Positions 9,032 through 18,375 of a stretch of 64,000 bases of DNA are shown piece after piece (the first letter of the stretch is position 1; each line of letters starts with the position of its first letter). Under the pieces are notes generated by a model that had not been told where the DNA came from, made no database searches, and saw nothing but the letters and a program-made list of their open reading frames with translations. Origin of the DNA: Vibrio aerogenes (lineage in GTDB: Bacteria; Pseudomonadota; Gammaproteobacteria; Enterobacterales; Vibrionaceae); the NCBI RefSeq assembly GCF_024346755.1, contig NZ_AP024861.1:1054001-1118000 (forward strand), read 5' to 3'. A program made the position numbers and the translations under genes.

Positions 9032-9984
9032 TGCCTGAATTACATATGCCTGGTGCTGGCTGGATAACGCTTGCTGTCGCACAAGCTTTGCTTATGCTGT
9101 TTTTAGCACCACTTGCGACCGGTTTTTCCCGGATGATCCGGGCCAGAATTCACTCCCGACGCGGTCCGGGGTTGCTGCAAGACTACCGTGATATTGTCAA
9201 ATTATTACGTCGTCAGTCTGTTGCTCCGGCAAATGCCGGGATGATTTTCTGGATGATGCCATGGGTGTTGATTGTGACCATGCTGTTGGTTGCAATGGCA
9301 TTACCCACGTTAACACAGACTTCTCCATTCCCTATTTCCGGTGATGTGATTACCGATATTTATCTGCTGGCTATTTTCCGCTTTTTCTTTGCATTAGCCG
9401 GGATTGACTCCAACAGCATGTTTGGTGGTATCGGAAGCAGCCGTGAACTGACTCTGGGTGTGTTGGTTGAACCGATTCTGATGTTGTCCATTTTTGTGAT
9501 GGCATTGGTTGTTGGCTCGACGGATCTTGGGTACATCAGCCAGGGGATGCTGTCGGAAGTCGCTCATCAACCGATCACGGTTATTCTTGCTGCAATTGCC
9601 TGCGCGTTTGCTGTGTTTGTTGAAATGGGCAAATTGCCTTTCGATGCAGCCGAAGCGGAGCAAGAGCTTCAGGAAGGGCCTGTGACTGAGTATTCGGGTT
9701 CTGGTCTGGCGATGGTGAAACTTGGCCTCGGGCTGAAACAACTGGTTGTGGCTCAGTTATTTCTTGCGATTTTCCTGCCTTGGGGAAAAGCAGCTGAACT
9801 GACACTCACAGGACTTGTACTGGCGGCCGTCATTTTGTTTATCAAAATGGTTGTGGTCTTTTTCCTCGCCGGTCTGGTTGAGAATGGCATGGCCCGGGTC
9901 CGTTTTATGAATTCAAATCGTCTAACCTGGTCAGCATTTGCTTTTGCTGTTTTAGCGTTAGCCTTTTACATCATTGGATTGTGA
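9031..9984 (+). CDS. hyfC: Hydrogenase-4 membrane subunit HyfC (NuoH-like)
   Basis: Inner-membrane protein of 317 residues (E. coli 315), homologous to NuoH of complex I and HycD. It forms the membrane base that contacts the hydrogenase small subunit. The conserved cytoplasmic loop RARIHSRRGPGLLQDYRD is visible near residue 36, and the NuoH-type motif FAVFVEMGKLPFDAAEAEQEL near residue 190, followed by GPVTEYSGSG. It starts within the hyfB stop and is followed by hyfD after 12 bp. Confidence 0.92.
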   Translation: MPELHMPGAGWITLAVAQALLMLFLAPLATGFSRMIRARIHSRRGPGLLQDYRDIVKLLRRQSVAPANAGMIFWMMPWVLIVTMLLVAMALPTLTQTSPFPISGDVITDIYLLAIFRFFFALAGIDSNSMFGGIGSSRELTLGVLVEPILMLSIFVMALVVGSTDLGYISQGMLSEVAHQPITVILAAIACAFAVFVEMGKLPFDAAEAEQELQEGPVTEYSGSGLAMVKLGLGLKQLVVAQLFLAIFLPWGKAAELTLTGLVLAAVILFIKMVVVFFLAGLVENGMARVRFMNSNRLTWSAFAFAVLALAFYIIGL

Positions 9985-9996
9985 GGCATTGAAACG

Positions 9997-11439
9997 ATGG
10001 AGATGATAGGTTTATTTACGATTATCGTTCCTTTTATTGGCGCGCTTGTGATTCTGTTTTCACCGAAAACATCGGCGAAATGGATTTGTCAGATATTTGC
10101 AGCACTGGCGACCTTAGGAACCTGGTTTCTTGCCTCGCGATTTTTCGCATCAGGTGCGGAAACCCAAGCGATTCCACTCATGCAAATCGATCACATTTTA
10201 ATTTTCGGATTAGTGGTTGATAAGGTCAGTACATTGATTGCAGCGGCGGTTGTCGGGCTGGGATTAATTGTTACTGTTTATTCTTTAGGTTATATGAGCC
10301 GGGGAAATAAGGAACATCCTCATGAGGGCGATCCGCGTTACTATATTTTCCTGCTGATATTTATCGGTGCGATGGCTGGTTTAGTTCTGTCATCAACAAT
10401 CCTTGGTCAGTTGCTGTTCTTTGAAATTACCGGTGCATGTTCATGGTCTCTGATTGGTTATTATCAAACTCCCATTGCTTTTCGTTCCGCACTGAAAGCG
10501 CTGATTGTGACGCATATTGCATCATTAGGGTTGTTTTTAGCTGCTGCTCTGCTGTTTGTGAATACCGGAACATTTGAACTGACAGCCATTGCAGCACTGG
10601 ATCCAACCACAAAAATGTTGGTGATGTTTGGCATTATGTTTGCTGCCTGGGGTAAATCGGCACAATTGCCTATGCATATGTGGTTACCGGATGCGATGAA
10701 TGCACCGACACCAGTCAGTGCTTATTTACACGCGGCATCGATGGTGAAAGTCGGTGTGTATATTTTTGCCCGTGGCATTCTGTCTTCTGGCGGAAATATT
10801 CCGGAAGTGGTCGGGATAGTCGGTATTATTGGTGCGATGGTTACCATGATTTACGGTTTCCTGATGTATTTACCACAAAAAGATATGAAGCGCTTGCTTG
10901 CCTATTCCACAATTACTCAACTGGCTTATATCTTTCTGGCTTTATCCATGGCTGCGCTGGGCTCCTCTCTGGCGATGGACGGCGGGATTACATATATCTT
11001 TAACCATGCCTTTGCCAAAAGCTTATTCTTCTTAGTTGCCGGTTCGCTGAGTTATGCCTGTGGTACACGCATGTTACCTCAGATTCAGGGCCTGATTCGC
11101 CGTTCTCCACTGCTTGGCGTCGGTTTCTGTGTGGCTGCGATGGCGATTGCCGGTGTGCCGCCTTTTAATGGTTTCTTCAGTAAATTCCCATTGATTGAAG
11201 CCGGGTTCGGGCTGTCCTCTCAATACAGTTGGTTAACACCGGTATTGATCCTGGCGCTGGTTGAATCTGTCGCTACTTTTGGCTGGTTGCTGTACTGGTT
11301 TGGAAAAGCGGTCATCGGCGAGCCATCTGAGGTGGTTGAAGAAATTTCTCCGCTCCCTGTTTACATGAAAGTCACACTGATCGTGTTGATAGCCATGTCT
11401 GTTTTCTCGAGCGTGATTGCATCAGCATGGCTGAGTTAG
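9997..11439 (+). CDS. hyfD: Hydrogenase-4 antiporter-like subunit HyfD
   Basis: Polytopic NuoN/M-like subunit of 480 residues (E. coli HyfD 479). HyfD, HyfE and HyfF are the extra membrane subunits that distinguish Hyf-type from the smaller Hyc-type formate hydrogenlyase. The family core is clear: FEITGACSWSLIGYY (membrane Glu), WGKSAQLPMHMWLPDAM, PTPVSAYLHAASMVKVGVY and KDMKRLLAYSTITQLAYI. These carry the conserved Lys, His and Glu of proton-channel helices. Its presence supports a Hyf complex that may translocate ions, as inferred for the family. hyfE follows after 11 bp. Confidence 0.92.
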   Translation: MEMIGLFTIIVPFIGALVILFSPKTSAKWICQIFAALATLGTWFLASRFFASGAETQAIPLMQIDHILIFGLVVDKVSTLIAAAVVGLGLIVTVYSLGYMSRGNKEHPHEGDPRYYIFLLIFIGAMAGLVLSSTILGQLLFFEITGACSWSLIGYYQTPIAFRSALKALIVTHIASLGLFLAAALLFVNTGTFELTAIAALDPTTKMLVMFGIMFAAWGKSAQLPMHMWLPDAMNAPTPVSAYLHAASMVKVGVYIFARGILSSGGNIPEVVGIVGIIGAMVTMIYGFLMYLPQKDMKRLLAYSTITQLAYIFLALSMAALGSSLAMDGGITYIFNHAFAKSLFFLVAGSLSYACGTRMLPQIQGLIRRSPLLGVGFCVAAMAIAGVPPFNGFFSKFPLIEAGFGLSSQYSWLTPVLILALVESVATFGWLLYWFGKAVIGEPSEVVEEISPLPVYMKVTLIVLIAMSVFSSVIASAWLS

Positions 11440-11450
11440 GAGTGAAATAA

Positions 11451-12098
11451 ATGGATAATCTAATGATTAACAACTTGGCGGGGCTGTTACTGGTGACTTC
11501 GTTTCTGGTCGTTATTGCCCGCAAGACTACAACAACTGCTTGTTTGTACTCTCTTCAGTCTCTTGTGCTGGTATTGCTCTTCTGGGCGATAGCACATGAA
11601 TATGATGCGCATGCATTATATGACTGGTCAATTACTGCCTTTGTTACCAAAGTCGTTCTTTTGCCTGTGATTTTGTATGTACAGCTGGGAAAAATGCGTG
11701 ATGAAAAAGCAGAGCGGGTTTTGATTCATCCGGTCTGGATCGGCAGTATTGTTGCTGCTATCAGTGTGATCTGTATGTATATCATTGAACCGGTCCACTT
11801 ACCGATGGTTGCTGAGCTGAAACCGGTACTGGCAGTTTCTCTGGCTCATTTCTTTATTGGGTTGCTGTGTATTATCTCCCAGCGCAATATTCTGAAGCAG
11901 ATTTTTGGGTATTGCCTGATGGAAAACGGTTCATCATTGATGTTAGCTCTGGTCGCACACAGGGCACCTCATTTGCTGGAAATAGGTATAACGATTGATG
12001 CGATTTTTGCGGTGATCTTTATGGTCGTTCTGGCCCGGTTGATTTTCCGTAAGCTACATACCTTAGATGGCAACCAACTGACTGTATTAAAGGGGTAG
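11451..12098 (+). CDS. hyfE: Hydrogenase-4 membrane subunit HyfE
   Basis: Small polytopic membrane protein of 215 residues (E. coli HyfE 216), with a NuoK-like C-terminal half. Hydrophobic helices cover nearly the whole chain; QIFGYCLMENGSSLMLAL contains the buried Glu typical of NuoK-like subunits. It sits between hyfD and hyfF with 11- and 4-bp gaps, as in the E. coli operon. Required only in the large Hyf-type complexes. Confidence 0.9.
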   Translation: MDNLMINNLAGLLLVTSFLVVIARKTTTTACLYSLQSLVLVLLFWAIAHEYDAHALYDWSITAFVTKVVLLPVILYVQLGKMRDEKAERVLIHPVWIGSIVAAISVICMYIIEPVHLPMVAELKPVLAVSLAHFFIGLLCIISQRNILKQIFGYCLMENGSSLMLALVAHRAPHLLEIGITIDAIFAVIFMVVLARLIFRKLHTLDGNQLTVLKG

Positions 12099-12102
12099 CG
12101 AC

Positions 12103-13689
12103 ATGATGTCATTAAATACTTATCTCCCGTATTTATTTGGGATTCCTTTTGCGGCAGCGGTCGTTGGATTGGTTTGTGCCTGTATTCAATCAGCATCACA
12201 TCGCATTGCATCTTTCGCGCATGTGGTTAGTGTCGTGGCAACCTGGATGATTTCATGGACGCTGGCACTTCAGGTCTTTGAACACGGTGCGATGCATTCT
12301 GCCGGAGAATGGTTGCTTCTCGATGGACTTTCCGCTCTGTTCCTGGGGGTTTTGGGATTGGTTGCTCTGATGACCGGGATTCATTCTCTGGGCTATATTG
12401 GTCATGAATACCAGCATGGTGAGCTCAGTAGCCGGCAGGTTTCGGTTTATTATGGGCTGTTCAGTTTATTCCTCGGTTGCATGCTGGTTGCTTTGACTGC
12501 AAACAATATCATTATGATGTGGGTTGCGATTGAGGCTACAACGGTCAGTTCGGTATTTCTGGTTGGTATTTATGATCAGAGAACCTCTCTGGAAGCCGCA
12601 TGGAAATATATCATGCAGTGTAGCGTTGTTGTTGCATTTGGCTTATTTGGTACGGTCATTACTTACGGAAATGCAGTCGCTGTTTTTGATAATCCGGAGC
12701 AGGCGCTGTTGTGGACGCAGATCAGAGATCATGCGCATTTATTAGATCCCCGGTTGATTCAAATCAGCTTCATTTTTATTGTGATTGGGTTCGGAACGAA
12801 AACGGGCCTGTTCCCAATGCATTCATGGTTGCCTGATGCGCACTCCGAAGCTCCCAGTCCGGTCTCCGGTTTGTTATCAGCCGGCCTGCTGAATTGTGCT
12901 TTGCTTGTGATTATCCGTCACTTTGTGATCACTTCTGATGTATTGGGGAGTGATTTTGCACGATTTATTTTGATCGGATTCGGATTTGCTTCTGTCGCCG
13001 TCGCTGTGCTGATGATATTGATCCAAAAAGATATAAAGCGGTTACTGGCATATTCCAGTGTTGAACATATGGGGTTGATCACTTTTGCTGTCGGTCTGGG
13101 GCCTTTGGGGATTTTTGCCGCGATGCTGCATGTGGTGAATCACAGTATAGGTAAGACGCTGATGTTCTGCGGCGCAGGGAATATCATGCTAAAGTACGGT
13201 ACGCGTGATATGAATATTGTCAAAGGCGTCGTTCGGGTTTCTCCCTGGACAGGGATTTTATTTGGTGCTGGTGCACTCGCTCTGGCCGGTGTTCCGCCAT
13301 TTAATCTCTTTATCAGTGAGTTTTTAATTATCTGTTCTGGTATTTATACCCAACATCCTTATCTGACCATTCTGTTGTTGTTGGTCCTCACACTGGCATT
13401 GGCTGGTTTTGCCCGGTTAGTTGCCGGGTGTGTTCTGGGCAAAGCACCTGATGGTGTGGAATCCGGTGAAGTTAATTATCTTACGGTGGCGCCTTTGGTC
13501 GTTCTTCTGATACTGATGGTATTGATGGGCACACATATTCCCGGTGTTTTATTACATGGGATTGATCAGGCAGTTCAGGTTGTCATTAACCAGCCACAGG
13601 GATCAATATTGCCATCACTTCATTTACCCTGGCAGGATGTTATCGGTGCAGGTACCGAATCGGCCATGCTTACACCTCAAAGTCACTAA
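12103..13689 (+). CDS. hyfF: Hydrogenase-4 antiporter-like subunit HyfF
   Basis: Third antiporter-like (NuoL/M/N family) subunit, 528 residues (E. coli HyfF 526). Key segments are MWVAIEATTVSSVFLVGIYD (membrane Glu), FGTKTGLFPMHSWLPDAHSEAPSPVSGLLS (written here as one block of the channel) and QKDIKRLLAYSSVEHMGLI. Together with HyfB and HyfD this gives three potential ion-translocating modules. The start has an adjacent second ATG; the first is used since it lies 4 bp after hyfE. hyfG follows after 17 bp. Confidence 0.92.
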   Translation: MMSLNTYLPYLFGIPFAAAVVGLVCACIQSASHRIASFAHVVSVVATWMISWTLALQVFEHGAMHSAGEWLLLDGLSALFLGVLGLVALMTGIHSLGYIGHEYQHGELSSRQVSVYYGLFSLFLGCMLVALTANNIIMMWVAIEATTVSSVFLVGIYDQRTSLEAAWKYIMQCSVVVAFGLFGTVITYGNAVAVFDNPEQALLWTQIRDHAHLLDPRLIQISFIFIVIGFGTKTGLFPMHSWLPDAHSEAPSPVSGLLSAGLLNCALLVIIRHFVITSDVLGSDFARFILIGFGFASVAVAVLMILIQKDIKRLLAYSSVEHMGLITFAVGLGPLGIFAAMLHVVNHSIGKTLMFCGAGNIMLKYGTRDMNIVKGVVRVSPWTGILFGAGALALAGVPPFNLFISEFLIICSGIYTQHPYLTILLLLVLTLALAGFARLVAGCVLGKAPDGVESGEVNYLTVAPLVVLLILMVLMGTHIPGVLLHGIDQAVQVVINQPQGSILPSLHLPWQDVIGAGTESAMLTPQSH

Positions 13690-13706
13690 GTTAGAGAGAA
13701 TGTTGA

Positions 13707-15449
13707 ATGGAAACTGTACAAACAAATCAATCGCAACGTCAAATTGGTAAGCAGTATGTCGAAGGCGTGCGTCATCTGTTCCCATCTGCAATCCTGGACG
13801 AGGCGTGGCAAACAGAGAATCAGGTCACAATCACCGTTAAAATGACCGCTTTGGTTGAGGTGATGAAATGGCTTTACTACGATCAGGGCGGCTGGCTGAC
13901 GGTCTCATTTGGTAATGATGAACGTAGCCTGAACGGATGTTTCGGGGTTTATCATGCTTTATCAATGGAAGGTGAAGTGAAAAGCTGGGTGACGGTCAAA
14001 GTCCTGGTTGATGCGAATAGTCAGGAATTTATTTCTTTAACGCCACACATTCCGGCTGCGGTTTGGGGGGAGCGTGAAATTCGCGATATGTTCGGCTTGC
14101 ACCCCGTTGGGTTGCCGGATGAGCGGCGTCTGGTTTTACCGGATGACTGGCCAGAAGACCTGCATCCATTGCGTAAAGATGCCATGGATTATCGCCAGCG
14201 TCCTGAACCAACCACAAGCACAGAGACTTACCCGTTTGTCAATGAACTCGGGAATGATTCAAACCGTATTGTGCCTGTTGGTCCGCTGCATATCACCAGT
14301 GATGAACCCGGACACTTCCGTTTATTTGTCGATGGTGAAGATATCGTGGATGCGGATTACCGGATGTTCTATGTGCATCGTGGTATGGAAAAGCTCGCTG
14401 AAACCCGGATGGGATACAATGAAGTTGGTTTTCTGGCCGACCGGGTATGTGGGATTTGCGGATTTACCCACAGTGTCGGTTATATCAATACCGTCGAAAA
14501 CTCATTGGGCATTGAAGTGCCGGTCCGGGCGAAGATGATTCGTACCGTATTACTGGAGGTTGAGCGACTACACAGTCATTTGTTGAATATTGGTTTGTCC
14601 AGCCACTTTGTCGGATTTGACTCCGGGTTTATGCAGTTCTTCCGTATCCGGGAGAAAACAATGGAGCTGGCAGAGTTGCTGACCGGCGCGCGTAAAACTT
14701 ATGGCATGAACCTGATTGGCGGGATTCGCCGTGACTTCCTCAAGGAGCAGCGGGTGAAAGGCCTGGCAGTTGTCAGAGAAGTCCGTAAGTCTTTTTCTGA
14801 ACTGGTCGACATGCTGCTGGCTACGCCAAACATCGACAGCCGGATCTCCGGTGTTGGTATTCTGGCAAAAGATATTGCACGGGATTTCAGTCCGGTTGGT
14901 CCTTTGATTCGTGGTGCCGGTTTTGAACGGGACGTCCGGATTGTACATGGTCAGTCTCTGGAATCTTATGCCGATGTACCTATTGAGCTGCAACATATCG
15001 ATACTGGTGATGTTCAGGCTCGGGTACTGGTCAGAATCCGGGAAGTATTTGATTCTTTGAATATTGTTGAGTTTGGTTTGGACCATCTGCCGGAAGGTGC
15101 CATCTTAACGGAAGATTTTGAGTATGTGCCGAATAAATTTGCACTGGGATTCACCGAGGCCCCGCGGGGAGAAAACATTCACTGGAGTATGACCGGTGAT
15201 AATCAGAAACTGTTCCGCTGGCGTTGCCGGGCTGCTACTTATGCAAACTGGCCGGTCCTGCGTTATATGTTGCGAGGCAATACTGTTGCTGATGCGCCGT
15301 TAATTATTGGTAGTCTTGATCCATGTTATTCATGTACAGATCGTGTCACGATTGTGGATACAAAGAAAAAGCGGAGTCAGACCGTCCCATATAAAGCAAT
15401 CGAGCAATACAGTGTGAATCGTAAGAATTCCCCACTGAAATCAATGTAG
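13707..15449 (+). CDS. hyfG: Hydrogenase-4 catalytic large subunit HyfG ([NiFe])
   Basis: Catalytic subunit that reduces protons to H2. The protein is 580 residues. Residues ~1-165 are a NuoC-like 30-kDa domain (GEREIRDMFGLHPVGLPDER), fused to the [NiFe] large-subunit domain. Ni-Fe ligands are visible as RVCGICGFTH (Cys248, Cys251) and DPCYSCTDR (Cys540, Cys543). After Arg546 there is a 34-residue tail ending KNSPLKSM. In HycE the equivalent tail is cut off after this Arg by HycI once nickel is loaded, and hycI is the last gene of this operon. Slightly longer than the E. coli counterpart but otherwise standard. Confidence 0.94.
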   Translation: METVQTNQSQRQIGKQYVEGVRHLFPSAILDEAWQTENQVTITVKMTALVEVMKWLYYDQGGWLTVSFGNDERSLNGCFGVYHALSMEGEVKSWVTVKVLVDANSQEFISLTPHIPAAVWGEREIRDMFGLHPVGLPDERRLVLPDDWPEDLHPLRKDAMDYRQRPEPTTSTETYPFVNELGNDSNRIVPVGPLHITSDEPGHFRLFVDGEDIVDADYRMFYVHRGMEKLAETRMGYNEVGFLADRVCGICGFTHSVGYINTVENSLGIEVPVRAKMIRTVLLEVERLHSHLLNIGLSSHFVGFDSGFMQFFRIREKTMELAELLTGARKTYGMNLIGGIRRDFLKEQRVKGLAVVREVRKSFSELVDMLLATPNIDSRISGVGILAKDIARDFSPVGPLIRGAGFERDVRIVHGQSLESYADVPIELQHIDTGDVQARVLVRIREVFDSLNIVEFGLDHLPEGAILTEDFEYVPNKFALGFTEAPRGENIHWSMTGDNQKLFRWRCRAATYANWPVLRYMLRGNTVADAPLIIGSLDPCYSCTDRVTIVDTKKKRSQTVPYKAIEQYSVNRKNSPLKSM

Positions 15450-15462
15450 TTGAGGTGTCGCT

Positions 15463-16035
15463 ATGTTTAAATTATTTAAAACCGTCTTAAAAACCGGTAA
15501 CGCGACAGAAAAATATCCGTTTGCACCCTTTGAAGTGCAAACAGACTTTCGCGGAAAACCTGAACTGGATGCCAGTCAGTGTATTTCTTGTGGCGCCTGT
15601 ACCCGGGCGTGTCCGGCAAATGCGTTGATTATGGAAACAGACGCAAATAAAGGCGTTCGTCGTTGGGAACTGTCTCTTGCCCGGTGTATTTACTGTGGAC
15701 GTTGTGAAGAAGTCTGCCCGACACATGCTATTGAGCTGTCTGAAAAGTTTGAGCTTGCTGTGACCAATAAAGCTGATTTATATGAATCAGCAGAGTTTGA
15801 GCTGGCGGAGTGTTCATTGTGCGAGCGACCATTTGTGGCGAAAAAGCTATTGAATTATGTCGTTGACTCACTGGAGAATTCAGGCTTGACCGGAGAAGCT
15901 CTGATAATGCGCCGCCGTCAGCTGGAAACATGTCCGGAGTGTCGCCGGAAGGCTAATATGCTTGATGGGATTAATCTTACACCTGGCCGTCATTTTGCCG
16001 GAGAGAATGAAGTTCGTGTTGAGGAGGATGTGTGA
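15463..16035 (+). CDS. hyfH: Hydrogenase-4 ferredoxin-like subunit HyfH (NuoI-like)
   Basis: Peripheral electron carrier of 190 residues with two [4Fe-4S] motifs, [15 protein letters not shown] and [15 protein letters not shown], at residues ~43-90, resembling NuoI and HycF. Two further cysteine pairs, CSLCERPF and CPECRRK, occupy the C-terminal half, as in HycF/HyfH. It would link HyfA to the small subunit HyfI. Its TGA overlaps the GTG of hyfI by three bases. Confidence 0.92.
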   Translation: MFKLFKTVLKTGNATEKYPFAPFEVQTDFRGKPELDASQCISCGACTRACPANALIMETDANKGVRRWELSLARCIYCGRCEEVCPTHAIELSEKFELAVTNKADLYESAEFELAECSLCERPFVAKKLLNYVVDSLENSGLTGEALIMRRRQLETCPECRRKANMLDGINLTPGRHFAGENEVRVEEDV

Positions 16036-16841
16036 AAGGTTTTAAGCAGTTAGCCGGGGCTAAGCATACGGAATCCGTCCCTGTTGAAGTTTCCCCCGAT
16101 CATGAAAAATTAAAGCAGGTCTTACTCAAAGACATCAAACGCTCGGCATATGTGTACCGGGTTGATTGTGGGGGCTGTAACGCTTGTGAGATTGAAATCT
16201 TTGCCGCGACAACCCCTGTCTATGATACTGAGCGTTTTGGGATTAAAGTCGTCGCTTCTCCACGGCATGCTGATATTTTACTCTTTACAGGTGCTGTAAC
16301 CCGCGCGATGCGGGCACCGGCTCTGCGGGCTTATGAAGCGGCACCGGATCCGAAGGTCGTCGTGTCTTATGGTGCTTGTGGTTGCGATGGTGGAATTTTC
16401 CATGATCTGTACTGTGTCTGGAGTGGTACAGATAAAATCGTACCGGTTGATGTTTATATTCCGGGATGTCCTCCAACACCAGCGGCAACACTTTATGGTT
16501 TTGCCGTTGCTTTAGGTCTTTTAGAGCAAAAAATGCATGCGAAAGATCATCAGGCCGATGCAGAACCTGCATCGCTGCGCCATACCGGTATTCCGCAAAA
16601 TATCAGAGTGATGATTGAGCAGGAAGCCCGTTTACTGGCGGGTTATCGTCAGGGCAAACGCATTTCTGGTGAGCTGATGGACATTCTGGAACAGTGTGAC
16701 GCGATGAATGTCGATGAAAAAATACAGGCCTATCTCCATGCACATGATGATCCCCGTTTGACGGAGATAGTTAATACGTTGATGCGCAAGGTCATGAAAC
16801 AGCTTACCGGAGAGCAGGGAGGTTGCCATGGATGTAGCTGA
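16032..16841 (+). CDS. hyfI: Hydrogenase-4 small subunit HyfI (NuoB-like)
   Basis: Small subunit of 269 residues holding the [4Fe-4S] cluster next to the [NiFe] site. Ligand segments are CGGCNACE (from residue 46), YGACGCDGG and PGCPPTP, as in NuoB and HycG. The start is GTG, inside the hyfH stop, with a perfect GAGGAGG five bases upstream; no ATG competes. About 15 residues longer than E. coli HyfI, mostly at the C-terminus ([11 protein letters not shown]). It overlaps hyfJ by 14 bp. Confidence 0.92.
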   Translation: MKGFKQLAGAKHTESVPVEVSPDHEKLKQVLLKDIKRSAYVYRVDCGGCNACEIEIFAATTPVYDTERFGIKVVASPRHADILLFTGAVTRAMRAPALRAYEAAPDPKVVVSYGACGCDGGIFHDLYCVWSGTDKIVPVDVYIPGCPPTPAATLYGFAVALGLLEQKMHAKDHQADAEPASLRHTGIPQNIRVMIEQEARLLAGYRQGKRISGELMDILEQCDAMNVDEKIQAYLHAHDDPRLTEIVNTLMRKVMKQLTGEQGGCHGCS

Positions 16842-17256
16842 GTCAAGACATTTGAACGGACAGGTCAGTTTTTATCGTCTGAGCCGTAAGTTTGTTGATG
16901 AAAGCGAGATGCCACAAGAAGCGAAACAGGTCATGTACTACAGTCTGGCGATTGGGCATCATTTAGGTATTGTTGATTGTCTGAAGTCAGAAATGGATTG
17001 TACCGGTCAGGAATATCTGGAGTGGATTCGTGCTCTGCCTGAAGACGGTGAAGCCTATCGTAAAATGAAAGGCTTTCTGATGTTTGGCGAAATTACCGTT
17101 TATCCGGAACACATAGATATGCTGGCTCTTGCTTTTGATCAGATTGATACTGAAAGACAATCAGAAAAATCCCGGGAACTGACCCGGGGTCTGTTGAACA
17201 TTCTGACAGCCATCCATCATGAACCAACAATGTATTTAATGGTTCGGGGGGGGTGA
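16828..17256 (+). CDS. hyfJ: Formate hydrogenlyase assembly protein HyfJ (HycH family)
   Basis: Cytoplasmic protein of 142 residues (E. coli HyfJ 137) of the HycH family, needed for assembly or maturation of the hydrogenase large subunit. Recognisable segments are [31 protein letters not shown] and [14 protein letters not shown]. No metal motif is obvious. The ATG follows GGGAGGTTGCC inside the end of hyfI, and the gene ends overlapping the next start, so it is translationally coupled on both sides. Confidence 0.88.
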   Translation: MDVAESRHLNGQVSFYRLSRKFVDESEMPQEAKQVMYYSLAIGHHLGIVDCLKSEMDCTGQEYLEWIRALPEDGEAYRKMKGFLMFGEITVYPEHIDMLALAFDQIDTERQSEKSRELTRGLLNILTAIHHEPTMYLMVRGG

Positions 17257-17717
17257 TGATGGCTCGTCAGATCCTTTTAACAGTCGGAAATTCAATGATG
17301 GGAGATGATGGTGCCGGGCCTTATCTGGCTAAGCTGTTTCATCAGAATCCTGTTGATGGCTGGGAAATCATGGAAGGCGGTACCATGCCCGAAGATACGC
17401 TGCATTTGATTCGCAAGATTAAGCCAGAGCACGTTCTGGTTGTTGATGCCGCTGATTTTGGTGAAAAAGCCGGAGAAATCCGGATTATTGATCCGGATAC
17501 CATTGCGGATATGTTTATGGTATCGACGCATAGCCTGCCACTGAATTTTATGATTGATGAACTAAAGACTTTTGTGCCGACAGTCACTTTCATCGGAATT
17601 CAGCCTGCTGCGGTTGCTTTCGCATTTCCGATGACGGATATGGTCAAGTCGGCGGTCGAAACTATCTTCGAGCGTTTACCCGTATGGCAGGACGAAGCTG
17701 AGTTTGAACATTGCTGA
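17256..17717 (+). CDS. hycI: Hydrogenase large-subunit maturation protease HycI
   Basis: Endopeptidase (peptidase family M52) that removes the C-terminal extension of the [NiFe] large subunit after nickel insertion. About 153 residues (E. coli 156). The family signature VGNSMMGDDGAGP is at the N-terminus, followed by VVDAADFGEKAGEIR (metal-ligand Asp) and STHSLPLNFMIDEL (ligand His). Two adjacent ATGs and an in-frame GTG overlap the hyfJ stop. The first ATG, in TGATG, is used here, but the next one fits E. coli HycI equally well. Being last in the operon, it is likely dedicated to HyfG. Confidence 0.92.
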   Translation: MMARQILLTVGNSMMGDDGAGPYLAKLFHQNPVDGWEIMEGGTMPEDTLHLIRKIKPEHVLVVDAADFGEKAGEIRIIDPDTIADMFMVSTHSLPLNFMIDELKTFVPTVTFIGIQPAAVAFAFPMTDMVKSAVETIFERLPVWQDEAEFEHC

Positions 17718-17733
17718 GGTTGCAGCAAGACGT

Positions 17734-17761
17734 AAAAAAGGAAGGCTTGCCTTCCTTTTTT
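17734..17761 (+). terminator. Rho-independent terminator of the hyf operon
   Basis: AAAAAAGGAAG and CTTCCTTTTTT flank a short GCTTGC turn and end in T6. It lies 17 bp after the hycI stop. The A tract on the left makes it potentially bidirectional, so it may also stop leftward transcripts of the small gene beyond. Confidence 0.85.
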
Positions 17762-17800
17762 ATTGCTTAATGAACTAATTGTATTGCTTAATGAACAAAT
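17761..17800. repeat. Short direct repeat next to the hyf terminator
   Basis: TATTGCTTAATGAAC occurs twice with a 21-bp period (17761 and 17782), each followed by WAAT. A two-unit duplication without obvious role. Confidence 0.4.
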
Positions 17801-17822
17801 GAGTTCGCTGTGGTTGATGTTG

Positions 17823-18023
17823 TTATGCAGGACTTTCCTGATTTTTCACCGGATAAAATACAATGATAAAGACCATGACAGTGAAAAAAATACCGAATGG
17901 TAAAGTCAGCATATGATCGGATAACTCGCCTTTCGCCATATATACAGCTGCGCGGGAATCATCAATAATTGATCCGGCAGCACACAGCATAAAGACAACA
18001 AATGATAAATAACGTTTCAACAT
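17823..18023 (-). CDS. Small membrane protein of unknown function
   Basis: Predicted 66-residue protein, not recognised. It starts MLKRYLSFVVFMLCAAGS and has two hydrophobic segments (~4-19 and ~43-60) separated by a hydrophilic stretch with DDSRA. The first segment could be a signal peptide or membrane helix. The ATG follows GGGGGAG by seven bases, a strong ribosome site, and is preferred over an in-frame ATG 66 bases upstream. It is convergent with the hyf operon. No function should be inferred from the neighbourhood. Confidence 0.6.
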   Translation of the reverse strand: MLKRYLSFVVFMLCAAGSIIDDSRAAVYMAKGELSDHMLTLPFGIFFTVMVFIIVFYPVKNQESPA

Positions 18024-18315
18024 GGGCCACTCCCCCGAATTTCCCTGAATTGAAGATAAGGTTCTGTGTTTCAGAAATGACACTTTCATTTTAAAAATTA
18101 AAACACCGGTTCATATTCTTCATTTGTGACGATGAAGTAAAGACACAAAATCAGTAAATATATTTGATGAAATGAATCTGATAAATTAATGATTTATTGA
18201 TATAAATCATCCTGAACCGGTACGATGAGTCAAAGAAAACGTTGATACCCAAATCTCACTGAACACCGCATCCTGGGGATAATCAGAGCCCGCTGATGTC
18301 GGTGAATGTTGAGAT

Positions 18316-18356
18316 CAGCCATTCTCCATAAGAATGATATTTCATCAGAATGGCTG
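18316..18356 (-). other. Inverted repeat downstream of the serine deaminase gene
   Basis: CAGCCATTCT and AGAATGGCTG are perfect 10-bp arms with a 21-nt loop, 20 bp past the stop of the L-serine ammonia-lyase gene. No T tract follows on the minus strand. A 3'-UTR structure is more likely than a classical terminator. Confidence 0.4.
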
Positions 18357-18375
18357 TGTTATCGGGAAGTGTGAC

